Shown here piece after piece: positions 47,201 to 59,200 of a stretch of 64,000 bases of DNA. The DNA lies in the NCBI GenBank assembly GCA_943736015.1, contig OX031059.1, positions 47,689,159 to 47,753,158 on the forward strand, in the 5' to 3' direction. The stretch's first letter is position 1; the number at the start of each line of letters is the position of its first letter. The notes beneath the pieces are model-generated. The model saw only the letters and a list, made by a program, of their open reading frames with translations, ran no database searches and was not told the origin of the DNA. The stretch comes from Tridacna crocea. Its lineage: Eukaryota > Mollusca > Bivalvia > Cardiida > Cardiidae. Made by a program: the position numbers and the translations under genes.

Positions 47201-50200
47201 GCTATAGGATTTGCTAATTCTAAAAATTCCTGTAGTATTATATTTCATAAAAAACGACTAATAGAACAAACTATAACACACTCTAGATACGTTTGCAATA
47301 TCATGTTCAGAATACAATATGTACAAATTAATTTTAACCCTATCCCTCATAGAAGCAAGTATAGATGGATATGTTTTGTAATCTCTAAAACATTGTCTGA
47401 ATTTTTTTTTTTTTCGCTAAAAGTCCAGTAACTCCAGCCAAGTGTTGGCACCCACATGTGGTGCTTTTTTTTCAACTGACAGTTCACCTATCTTCATATT
47501 CTGCTGGTTATATTTTTGAGAGTATTCACAACACTGTCAGGTACTGGCTTAATTCTGTACAGATGTATTTCTGACAGATACACAAAAAACATGTACAAAG
47601 GGAAGATTATTTCCTATTGTAAATGCTTAATTCCAACTTAAGAAAAACTATTATTTTTTTCTATGTTTACTGTTTGTCAGTGTTCAAAATACACAAACAA
47701 CTGTCTTAAGGCCCTGCAGCAAATCATCTTTAAAACATTGATTATATGTATTACAAAAGAATTTAGCATGAGCCCCTTCACACAACATCTTCACTCTACA
47801 TGTTTTTCATTTCTTACAGATTTAGATGACAAATTGACACCAGCAATTGAGCGAGAGCTTGAGTTGCAGAGAATATATCCTTTAAAAAAGGTAATAACTA
47901 TTCAACAGTTGACAACATATACATTAAGGGAGCAATTGCAATTGTTGCATCCATTGATTTTCTCTCCCATCAGTAACTTTAAGGCTTTGTTCATATGTGC
48001 AGCTGTCCCATATTGAGTTTGTTGAATTGTTACATGAATGTCACGGTAAACATGTTCAAACATAGAAAGGAGGGGAGATTTTCTTCACAACATGTCACTA
48101 GGTGAAATTGAAACTTGACATCATATTGCCAGAACGATAACCCTTTACAGGTGCATATAATTATTAACCTTTGAACTTGTGTGGACAAGACAGTCCTCTG
48201 AAAATGGTAAACCGAAAGAGGAGCTCTTGTAATCAGCAAATGCTCCTTTCTTTGATATTATCCACATATAATTAGTTTCGAATGATTTACATGTTCTGAT
48301 GAATACTTGTCTTAGTAACATATAAGATAAAAGGCTAATCATGCTATTGCTGATTAACTATTTACCAGTTGATAGGTTTCAAACTTATTCAAATTGAAAG
48401 CATTTCGTGGGCCTGTATTCACCAACCATTCTTAAGAACGTTCCCTGACGTATTCTCCAGAATTTTCTACTTTTGTAAGTAACACAAATTCTGATTGGCT
48501 AAAACATGCAGTTAAGCCAATCAGAAGTTGTGTTACTTACAAATTTGAAAAACCTTGGAGAATAAGACAACTACGTATTCTCAAGAATGGTTGGTGAATA
48601 CGGGCCCAGATGACACTTAAATGTGATTAAAATGATTGAAGATTAAGCAAAAAGGAGAAAATGCCGGTAACTAGTATTTACCTTTCAAATGCCTTAAAAG
48701 GCTTCCAATGTTTTTCGAACATGGGATTGTTTTGTAATTTGGTAGAGGGTTACCTTTATATTTTTTTATCCTTGTTATTTTCTAGAAATCGGCACCATTT
48801 CCAAAAGCTCTCTACTTCTGTCGACTATGCGACTTCCACTGTGACTCAATAGCTTTGAGTCGCCAGCATGCTAGTGATGCTCGACATCGCCGCAGATTAG
48901 AGGTAACCATTTTTAAATGTCTATCAACCAATTGCTGAATACAGTCACCTTTCTGCACCCCTGCTGTAAAAGGCTGAAACACACGATAGCTTTACATGAT
49001 GAAAAAAAGACAAAAAAACTCATTTTGCCAATTTTTTTCTTTTTTTTTTTATTTTGCAACAGAAGACAAATGCACTTGAAAATATTCTGATATGGTTTTG
49101 ATGATAATAACTTATATACACTACAGCAATACATGTGAAAACATAATGGTGAATAGAATAATTCAGGCTAATCTTGCAAATTGTTCTTAAACGTCTTTTG
49201 CAAGTCAAGAAATATTTCCTTTAGTAGCAAGTCAATCAACAGTAAGATTCAGAGACAAGTGAGGAAGTGAGATAAGTGCTTGAAAGAAACGGTTCACACA
49301 TCTTCCTTGGACAAGGCACTTCAGAGCCCCAGTTAACACTGATGAAAGCCTGAAAAGATATTAATATGTGCACCATCTCCTCAATATGACAAAAGTATGG
49401 TTTAATTTTTTTTTTTTTCTAGTAAAGTGTTAACTTATTTGCAGATACTGATTCAGGACAAAAAACTAAAGAATCTACCAACACCTTCAGTGAAGCATTA
49501 TTCAGTTTTAACAGACATCTTGGAAGATATTTATGTGGAGCAGGGTCTAAGTGACTCAGACATAAAAGAAAGACAGTCCATCGCAGAGTCATTGCAGGAT
49601 TTTTTACAGGAATCTATCCCAGGTGATACTGTGAAACCATTAATATTCGTTGAGTACTAATTTTCGTTGATTTCGTTGAAAGGTAAGTCCACGAATTCAA
49701 GTTCTCGACGAAAGATAGGTCCTTGGCTCTCTTCAACTAAGTTGGGTTCGGCTTCATTGATAACGTATATGCCGTCGCCAAGGTTAAAATGTACACACTG
49801 TCTATTGAACAGACTTATTTACACCTTAGATTATTTGTTCCTATAACAAATTTCGTTGGGACTTAACAATTACTGAGTAAAAATAGTGATTTTTAATTAC
49901 ATTAACTTCATTTATTTTCCTGTTATCCCGGCGATGACGGCGTTATAAACACTGTTGAAAAATTACCTACACACATCGAGTCAAGTAATCCATGTTTATT
50001 TTTTACCATTGAATTTCGGCTGCGAGGATATTTTTTGCAAACAGCCAAACCAATTTTCTGCTGACTACACAAAACATGTGACATGACTGCCCAGGTGTTT
50101 TTGAAACATCCATTTCTAAACGCAATGAGACCATAGATTTCGTGGGGTAAAACAGTCGTGAATTAGTACAACAAACATTTGTTTTACAATCCTCTTGCTC

Positions 50201-53200
50201 GAATGCCTTCATGTTACGTCATACATCTACCCAAAATCAAATTTTACTGCAAACGCGTGTGTAACTGCGACAAGCATAAAATCATGTTGACGGACGGCTT
50301 GTTTTATATTTCGGTCGTTCTAATATTGAATTTGGTGATGACAAGATGGCGGATTTCCACGTGTTGTTGGACGGTGTCAGAATGAACAGAACTTGCAGTC
50401 TGATCTTTGACCTATCCCATCCTGTTGAACAATGATTTGGCTCGTATCAGAAAGCAACTGTTTTTGAAGTCGCAAAAGATTGAATAAAAGCCGAAACTTA
50501 GGTCTACTACAATTTTGACCCTTCACGCTTGTTCTAAATATAGATCTAGATGCAAATTTGTCGGAGTTTACACTTACTATTTCAGACACACTTTTGGACA
50601 ACAAGGTAAAACATGTCATTTCAGTAATAATAAACAACTCAAGCTCTAATCAAAATATCAGTTTTCTTCTGTCACAATATATCGGCGAATATGCGGTATC
50701 CAGTCTTGTTGTCCTAAGTGACCCAGACATGTGGGAAAGGGTAGCTTCGGAAGTCAGCAGTTTCAAAGCAGATGATTCTGAAAACTTCATCGTATCTTTT
50801 ACGGCTTAAAATTTGACTGTAAACTGTGACTCCGGGATTAAATAATAACGATGTAAATTGTAAATAATTACACATGTCTTAATTGATAGACTCAAGACCG
50901 GCGGTCAGATTATCAGATAAGTGTCATAAACTTTATACCCTTTAGACTCGATATGGGTCCTGTTTACTTGTCATCGATTGAGTCATGTCTCATGTTATCT
51001 TTTTCTTTCTTTCACACACTTTATTAATGGACAGTTTAGATTGTTTTTAACTAAAAATGTTTCTTTTAGAAATGGAAAATCAATGAATTTATGGTCCAAA
51101 GAAAATGCCGAATTTGGATAATCCACGAAATTTCATACCAACGAAATTATATGAATCCACAGTATTGTATTTCCTATTGTATTGATGCAGAAAAATGCCA
51201 AGCTAAAGAGTTCTTTCTTTGTATTTTTTTTTTTTTTTACCTGTCAGGTTTTTAACCTTGTACTGTACAGGCAGTATTTAGATAACAAAGAGCACGAAAA
51301 TTTATTTAAAGGACAAATGTTATAGGTGAAAAGTTTCTCAATCATTTGGAAAAAGAGCAATGGCTTGTTGCAAGTACAAGTTTTAATTATACATATCAGT
51401 GCAGTAATATTATAAGTTGTTTGGTATTTTTGAAACATTAGTTAAAGAAATTGTTCCCAATTATAAAAAGAAAATAGGAATCATGTTCCTACAGAAGACA
51501 GCTTTTGAAAACCACACATTTTTAGCGTTTTCAATAATGAAAGCATTTTGAAAATGCTGAATGTTTGCCTTAATAATAGATTTTGTCCTTAACTCTATTA
51601 ACATCAAGTAAAAGATTTACTGGTGCAATTTTTCATTGGCTACAAATATAGTTCTATGTCAAGATGTAGAGACGGTTCAGCCTTAACCCTTAACCTGATA
51701 TGCTGATTTGAGGCTCTTCCATTTCAGCAGCAAATGTGTGATGTCAAAAATCTGGACAAATGAGTATACAAATATCTGACTGAGTGGAAAACATTATGGG
51801 AAAAGGAGAAATTGCTTGTTACGAGCAATTTCTCCTTTTCCTGCAATATTTTCTAAAGCTGTCTCTTGTTGATACATTAAAATGAGTATTTATGGAGTAA
51901 AGGGTTAACTCTGTACCAAACTACAAAATTTTGGACTAGTCCAAATTGAAAACATATGCAGACAACAAGGTAAATGTGAATAAAAATTTTGAAATTCCAG
52001 CATTTTCTCTTTTTCCCACAATGTTTTCAAAGGCTTTCTTTCTGAGAGTCATTAAAAGTTTGGATTGTGTGGTAAAGTGTTAAACTGAAAGTAGTGGACA
52101 ATGTAGATCAGATGTCGGACTGCACATTCTATGCAGTCTGATCTTTCATCTACACTGTCCATCAAAGCTTCTTGTGTTGTCAGCTGTAAGAAAAGAGTTA
52201 AGACGGTAACCCTTTCCCACACAGTCCCGAGTTTTAACCACCCTGAGAAAGAAAGCTTTTGAAAACATTGTGGGAGAAGGACAAAATGCTGCTAACCAGC
52301 ATTGTCTTCACTTCCCATTATGCTTTATTTTCTTTTACAGACAAATCCCATTACCTGTGCCAAATTTACAATGACCTTTGGAAATGCTTCCAATTTGGAT
52401 CTGTCTAAAAGTTTGTCATGTGGTAAATGGTAAAAAGAGAAGAAAAAATTAGAGGCTACCAACATTCCTCCTTTTTCCCCCTTAAGTTTTTAAAAGCCTT
52501 CTTTCTCAGGTTGTCAATGACATGGGAACTTTTGGCACAAGTTTAGGACCCTGAATGCATGGTATTGTTTTCAGTCTGTAAATGAATGACAAAGTTATTT
52601 AAATTGTGAGGGTTTGTTGGCCAATCTCAGAAAAATATTGGCTAGTATAGAACTTGATTGAGACTTTACATTCAGTGCTGTCCAATCCTGTCCTGCATCG
52701 TGTCTGAAATTACATGTACCTGCAGTTTGGCCATGGAGGCAAAGGCTTTAATGCTGTTTGTTTAATCCCTGTACCAAACAATCCTTGGTTTTTATGGCCC
52801 TAAAATAGAAGCCTTTTGAAAACATTGTGGGAAAAGGAGAAAATGCTGGTATCCAGCATTTTCTCCTTTTCCCACAATGTTTTCTACCCTGCAGAAAACA
52901 AATTTCAATAATTTGTCATTTGCAGGTACTTTCAATTTGGACCAGTCTAAAATTTTGTCATATGATAAAGAGTTATCATGACTTCAGATCTCAAGTTACG
53001 GGTTTATGGATCCTCCCTCACTGGTTTTGGTCTCAAGCAGAGCAACTTAAACATGGATCTTGTGTTACCTGGGGGTATGAATCCCGCTAAAGGCTTAACA
53101 CAAGTGTATAGGACTTTGAACAAATCAGGTTTGTTTTCTTTACTTTGCAATCTTTATTTAACTCTTTACCACACAATCCCAAATTTTAACACCCCTTTCA

Positions 53201-56200
53201 AAGAAGCCTTTTGAAAACATTGTTGGAAAAGGAGAAAATGCTGGTAAACATCATTTTCTCCTTTTCTTGCAATGTCTTCTTCCCTTCTTAACACAAATTT
53301 CAATTCTTTAGTTACATTCATTATGTTGACTGCAAATGCTTTCTATTTGGACCAATCTAAAATTTTGTTGTTTGGTAGAGAGTATATTCATGACCAGAAA
53401 TGAAATTTGAGACTGATTGCATGTACAGATAACATATTGAATGTGGCTAAAAGGATAGGATTTTTCTTTTAACAGTATTTTCTCCTTTTTACACAATATT
53501 TTCAAAAGACTTTTTAATTAGGCTTAGATAAAACTTGTGATCAATTGGTAATGGATAGTCTGCATCAATACTTTTTTGTCAAATTTCATCTGCTATACGG
53601 CTTTCAACATGCAAAAGGAGGCATTCGGACATCAGTATAAAGTGTCGTCCTTGATCAGCCTGTGCAGTTGGCCCAGGCCTATCCCAGACGGGACTTTACA
53701 ACTAATTAGATTCTGTGCTTCAGTAGACTTGCGCAAACGATACGATTACATGAAAACGGAACGTGTCTTCTCAGATTAGCCTGTGCAGACTGGTCAGGCT
53801 GATCCGAGGTGACACTTTATGCAAATGTCTGAGTACCCCTTTTCGCGTGTTGCATGCTATATGGTGTTAAAGTCTACTAAATTTAAATGGGTACATGCGT
53901 TTACAATATTAATACATTTTAATTTTTTTTATTCCATGCAGCAGATAACATTTAAGAAAAAAATATTGATGTAGACTGCTAAATTAATGACATGGACATA
54001 CATGCATTTGGTTTTCAGGGGAAAAACATCAATTTATTTCCAAAGTGTTTGGAACAGAATATGTTACAAATTAGCTGACAATATTGATCTAAGGTGCTTT
54101 AGGAAAAGGGTGTTTCATGCATTTCTATGATGCACTATACCAAGAAATTCATCACATGATTATGGATCCATGAAACCGATTTAGTCTAATAATTGACTGT
54201 ATCTGGAGGTAGAATGGTCCTTGGACATTTACAAAATTAATAGCAAAGAGTTTTGACCAGTGTCAGCCTTTGCAGGCCCACATGTGTTGATACATTTTGA
54301 AAAAGCACTCAGCCCCCACTTAACTCTTTACCACACAATCCCGACATTTAACAACCTTGAGACAGAAGTCTATAGAAAGCGTTGTGGGAAAAGGAGAAAA
54401 TGCTGGTTTTCTCCTTTTCTCACATTATTTGCTACCCTATGCAAGTCAGAAATCATCATATTAAAAAGATTAAATTTGTTGTCTGCAGACTTTTCCAATT
54501 TGGTCCTGTCCAAAAATTTGTCGTTTAGTATCTTGGCTTAATTCATTTCACAGATCTCTACAAAGAAGTAAGAAGTAACTTCCAGGCCAAAGTGCCCTCT
54601 GTACTGTTCAAATCTCCCTGTGATAGAGTATGCTGTGAGATCAGTATTGGAAGTGAAATGGCCTATTTTACCAGCAAATATCTCACCCTGTATAACAGCC
54701 GTAACAACAAACTGAGAAAGCTGGCAGTTATATTCAGATACTGGGCAAAGGTATGTACAGATTTCAAGGTCAAAATGATTTTATTAACCCTTAAAGGGCT
54801 AAACACAGTGAACTAGATGTCTCTGTAGAAGTAAGACCCAAATGATTGAAATTTCAATATTGCTCTTGTCCAGAATGTCTCTGTAAAGTGGATGGTCTAA
54901 ATTAAAGATTAGACTGCATGTCTTTGTAGTCTAATCTGTATGTATATCGAGAGAAAAGGCAATCACATTGAGGAAACGTCTTTGAGGCTAATGATTTATA
55001 TGCAGTACTGACCAAGCTGACACTTAAGAAAAAGAAACCTACACTTAGTTCAAGTAATTACCCCTTTTAATCCAATGTTTAGCAGTACATAATTTTTTCT
55101 ATTTAAACAGCTTTTGTTTTGTTAAAGCTATAGCCATACAAAATGAAAGAAAAGTCCCCCCCCCCCCCCAATACATTAAAAGACCTTGTAACAAAGAAGA
55201 AGACTCAGAAATTAAATACAAATATATTCTAGCAGTCTCAAAAGATCTGTACCAGAAGTTTTCTAATGATAACTGAGATGTAAAACAGGGCACCATCATA
55301 CTTGTCAGATGTTTCATATACAGTCACAGACCTTAAGTATCAAAACCATGGATGCAAAAATTTTTGATTGTATTAAATAGAAACATTTTATGGAAAAACC
55401 TGCTCAGCAAAACCACATGCAATCAAAGCACATCAAATTTCCCCCCAACAAATCTTTTGTAAGGTGTATGTTGACATATTACAGATATGTGAGCTTGACA
55501 GGCAGGATCAAGGGACCCTACCAGCCTACTGCTATGACTTGATGACAGTGTACTTTCTTCAGCAGCTTCTCCCCCAGGCTCTTCCTGTGTTATGGAAGGT
55601 GAGACTTTGAATTGACTAATTTACTAAAATCCAAATAGCTACTCTACTTACACTAGCTAATACTATCCTTTTGACAGGTCTGTATCAGAGAGGTTTGAAG
55701 CTACTAGGAAAAATGATGTAGGTTGGATAGTCACATGGTCTGTTAGACAATAATTGTAAATTAATTCTTTACCAGACAACACCATTTCAGACTTGTCCAG
55801 AGCTTTGATAGCTTTGCAGACAGAACAGCATATCAAGGGGACTCAAATGAGGACATTTTCTCTGGAAGAGAAAGAAAAAGACTGTGGGAAAAGTAGATAA
55901 TGTGGGTTACCATTTTTGTCTGGTCACATTTACCTTTTACCAAACAATCCCTGGTTTTTACGACCCAGAGGAAGAAGCCTTTGGAAAACATTTTGCGAAA
56001 AGGAGAAAAATGCTGGTAACCAGCATTTTTTTCCTTTTTCCACGATGTTTTCTACTCATCTAAGGTCAAGTTTCAAATTTTCAATCATGTTTATTTCGTC
56101 GTTTTTGTATGCTTTCAATTTGCACAAGTCTAAAATTTTGTCATTCGGTAAAAAGTTCACAGACTGAATTGAATTTTTGTTCATCAGGGTAACAGTGCAT

Positions 56201-59200
56201 GCTTCACTTTTTACCCTTTGAAAAAATTGTAAACTCTGCCATAATTGAAAACATTAATTTTTGCAGATGAAACGTAAAGTTGGGTCCATGGATGAGACTT
56301 GTCACTGAAGGAAATAAAAAAAACATTGTGTAAAATGGAGGGGGAAAAAACTGGATAAAAGCCTTCAAAAGTTTCATTCATGCAGATACTTTGGATTGAT
56401 ATTTTGCCACACACAAATGTTTTTGTATTCCAGCAGACTGGATTGGAGACTTTGTCGCAATGGAATAATGCTCGGATATATTGATGAATGTTTAGTTTTT
56501 GGGTTGAGTATTACCAGTCATAAACCTATAAAATGCTTGTAGCATGTCTAGTTCTTTTGGCAGATAATGTAGATCAAGAAAATACTGAAAAAAAATTACA
56601 GTGTGATCTTGAATCTTGATCTACAGTATCCAGCAGTACAAAATTGCAAGGAATGATCCTGGATCTATGCTGTCAATTATTAGAATATTCTTCTCTTGCA
56701 TCATCAATGAAATTTAGTGTTTTATTCTTTCATTTTTGACTGAAAGTGTAAGTTTTATTTGTTTACTGTGCATAGGGTTTAGAGGAAGAAGAAAAGTTCC
56801 ATCTTTGAGTGAATCATTTCATTATGTATGTTTTCAGGATTTGCCTGAAGAGGTATTAAAGAGGCCTAAAACACACCAAGACATATTTGACATGTTTGAG
56901 ACTCTTCAAAAGGAGGTAAATTACTTCCTGATAATCATATGAACTTTCCTGATAATCATATGAAATTTTATGCAGTTTATTCATTACCAAATGACTCAAC
57001 TTTAAACTTCTTTGTAGATGACAAATGTACCTCATATAAAGTAATTATATGGATAGAAAACATGGTGCAGATTGGTGACTGGGATTTCTTCTTGTCAAAA
57101 TCCTACATCCTCGGGGCTGTAAAAACTTGTGACTATGGGCTAAAAATGGCCATATTTTAACTGTTTGCAGGGCTTTTTACATCTGTTATTGGCTTTGTAA
57201 CAAATGTAGGTCAAGATTAGATTAAAAAATGTGTAGTCTGACCTTTAATGTACGCTGTTTGCACAGCTGAAACACAATAGAAAAAAAAGGCAACTATGAA
57301 ACTGCACTTATTTTGTTCTTATTTCTAGACCAAAAATGTCTGTTGGGTTTATTTCACTCTCTTGAGATAGACCCTTAGAGCACTCAGCACAACTATGGTT
57401 CCTTTGAAGGACAGGGCAGACCACAATCAAGCTGCAAGAAAAAAAAATTGGCATTTTATCTTAATTCTCTTCATTAATTCTTAGGCTGTTAAGCATGACT
57501 CTCTGACCTTTTGCAAACAGTGTAGATCAAGATCAGACTGCACAGAACATGCAGTCAGATCTTGGATCTACACTGTTCGATAAGGAGATGCTATTTCCTA
57601 AAACATAACGTTGAAATAGCAGTAATTGGGATTTTACGATCGAATTGAAAATTTCTCTCTAGTTTCTTAGCAGGAGAAGGGTTAAGATGAAATGATTCTG
57701 TCCAAAAAAGATTGAAAATCTTTACTATGATGATAATAAATTATTCTGAGGAAGAAACAACCCTGAAATTACACCTTGAAATTGCAGTGCATTGGTATTT
57801 ATCCCATCATGACACAATCCCTGCTTTGGACGACCCTGAAAAAGAAGCCTATAGAAAACATTGTGGGAAAAGGAGAAAATGCTGGTTACCAGCATTTTCT
57901 CCTTGTCCCACAATGTTTTCTACCCTTCCAAAATCAAATATTTAATTTTCAGTCTTTTTTATTTTGTCATCTGCAAATGATTTCGATTTGGACAAGCCTA
58001 AAATATTGTCGTTTGGTAATGAGTTATCTGACACAGGAAAAATCTCTGTTGTGTATGTGGCACTCATATGTTTCATAATCTCATGTCAAATTAATTCTTT
58101 ACCAAACGACAAAATTTTAGACTGGTCCAAATTGAAAGGATTTACAAAAGAGAAAATCAACGTTCCGGGAGGGTACAAAACCTTATGGAAAAAAGAGAAA
58201 ATGCTAGTTACCAGCATTTTCTCCCCTTGCCAAGATGTTTCCAAAAGCCTTCTTTTCAGGGTCGTGAAAATCAGGGATTGTTTGGGAAAGGGTTAACTCT
58301 TAACTCTTTACCAAACATTCCCTGGTTTTTACAACCCTGAGATAGAAGCATTTTAAAAACATTGTGGGAAAAGGAGAAAATGCTGGTAACTAGCATTGTC
58401 TCCTTTTCCCACAATGTTTTCTACCATACTGGAAACAAATTTCAGTTTTTGATTTAGGTTTATTAAATTGTCTGCAATTGCTTTCAGTTTGGACCAGTCT
58501 AAAATTCTGGCATTTGGTAAAGAGTCAAGAAGACAACATAATTTTAGACTTGTCCGTATTGAGAGTAGTTGCTGATAACAATGGTAATGTAGATCAAAGA
58601 TGGAAATTGTTTTGGAAAGGGTACTGGCTAACTGCATTTTCTCTTTTTCAACAATGTTTTCATAAGCAAGGTCATTAAAACTCAGGACTGTGAAGGCAGC
58701 CATTAATACAATAAAAAAGTTTGTAGTAGTTGTCAACACCACGGTTATATATAGAGGATATTTGTTTGTTTTTTGGGTTTTTTTTTGTGAAAGATGGAAA
58801 TTTATTTAATGGAGTGGACACCATTGGTAATATTTTCACGAGTGGCACAGCCACTCGTGAAATTATTACCGATGGTGTCCAAGATCTTAAATAAATTTCG
58901 ATCTTTCACCAAAAAAAACCCCAAAAAAAACAAATGTTCCATTTATTTCATGCTTTTGACCCTTCCAGGGAGAGCTTTATCAAACTCCAGTACAGTTCTT
59001 TACCCCTCCCACATAGCAATGCATTACAATATTACGTCAAGCGCGATAAATGTAAGGTAAATGAAGTCATATTTCCATTTGGCTGTGAGGCATGCGCAAT
59101 TAACCTATGCAACAAAAACATGAATATTGGTATTTTCACTGGTGGTACCAGTGTAAGATCAGAAAATATTTTCACTGGTATCTCGATATCCTACCGGAAA

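Noticed and set aside
50531-50809. This ORF as an extra TUT4/7 exon
   Set aside because: Exon 6 joins exon 7 in phase and by homology; the ORF lies inside a bounded transposon.
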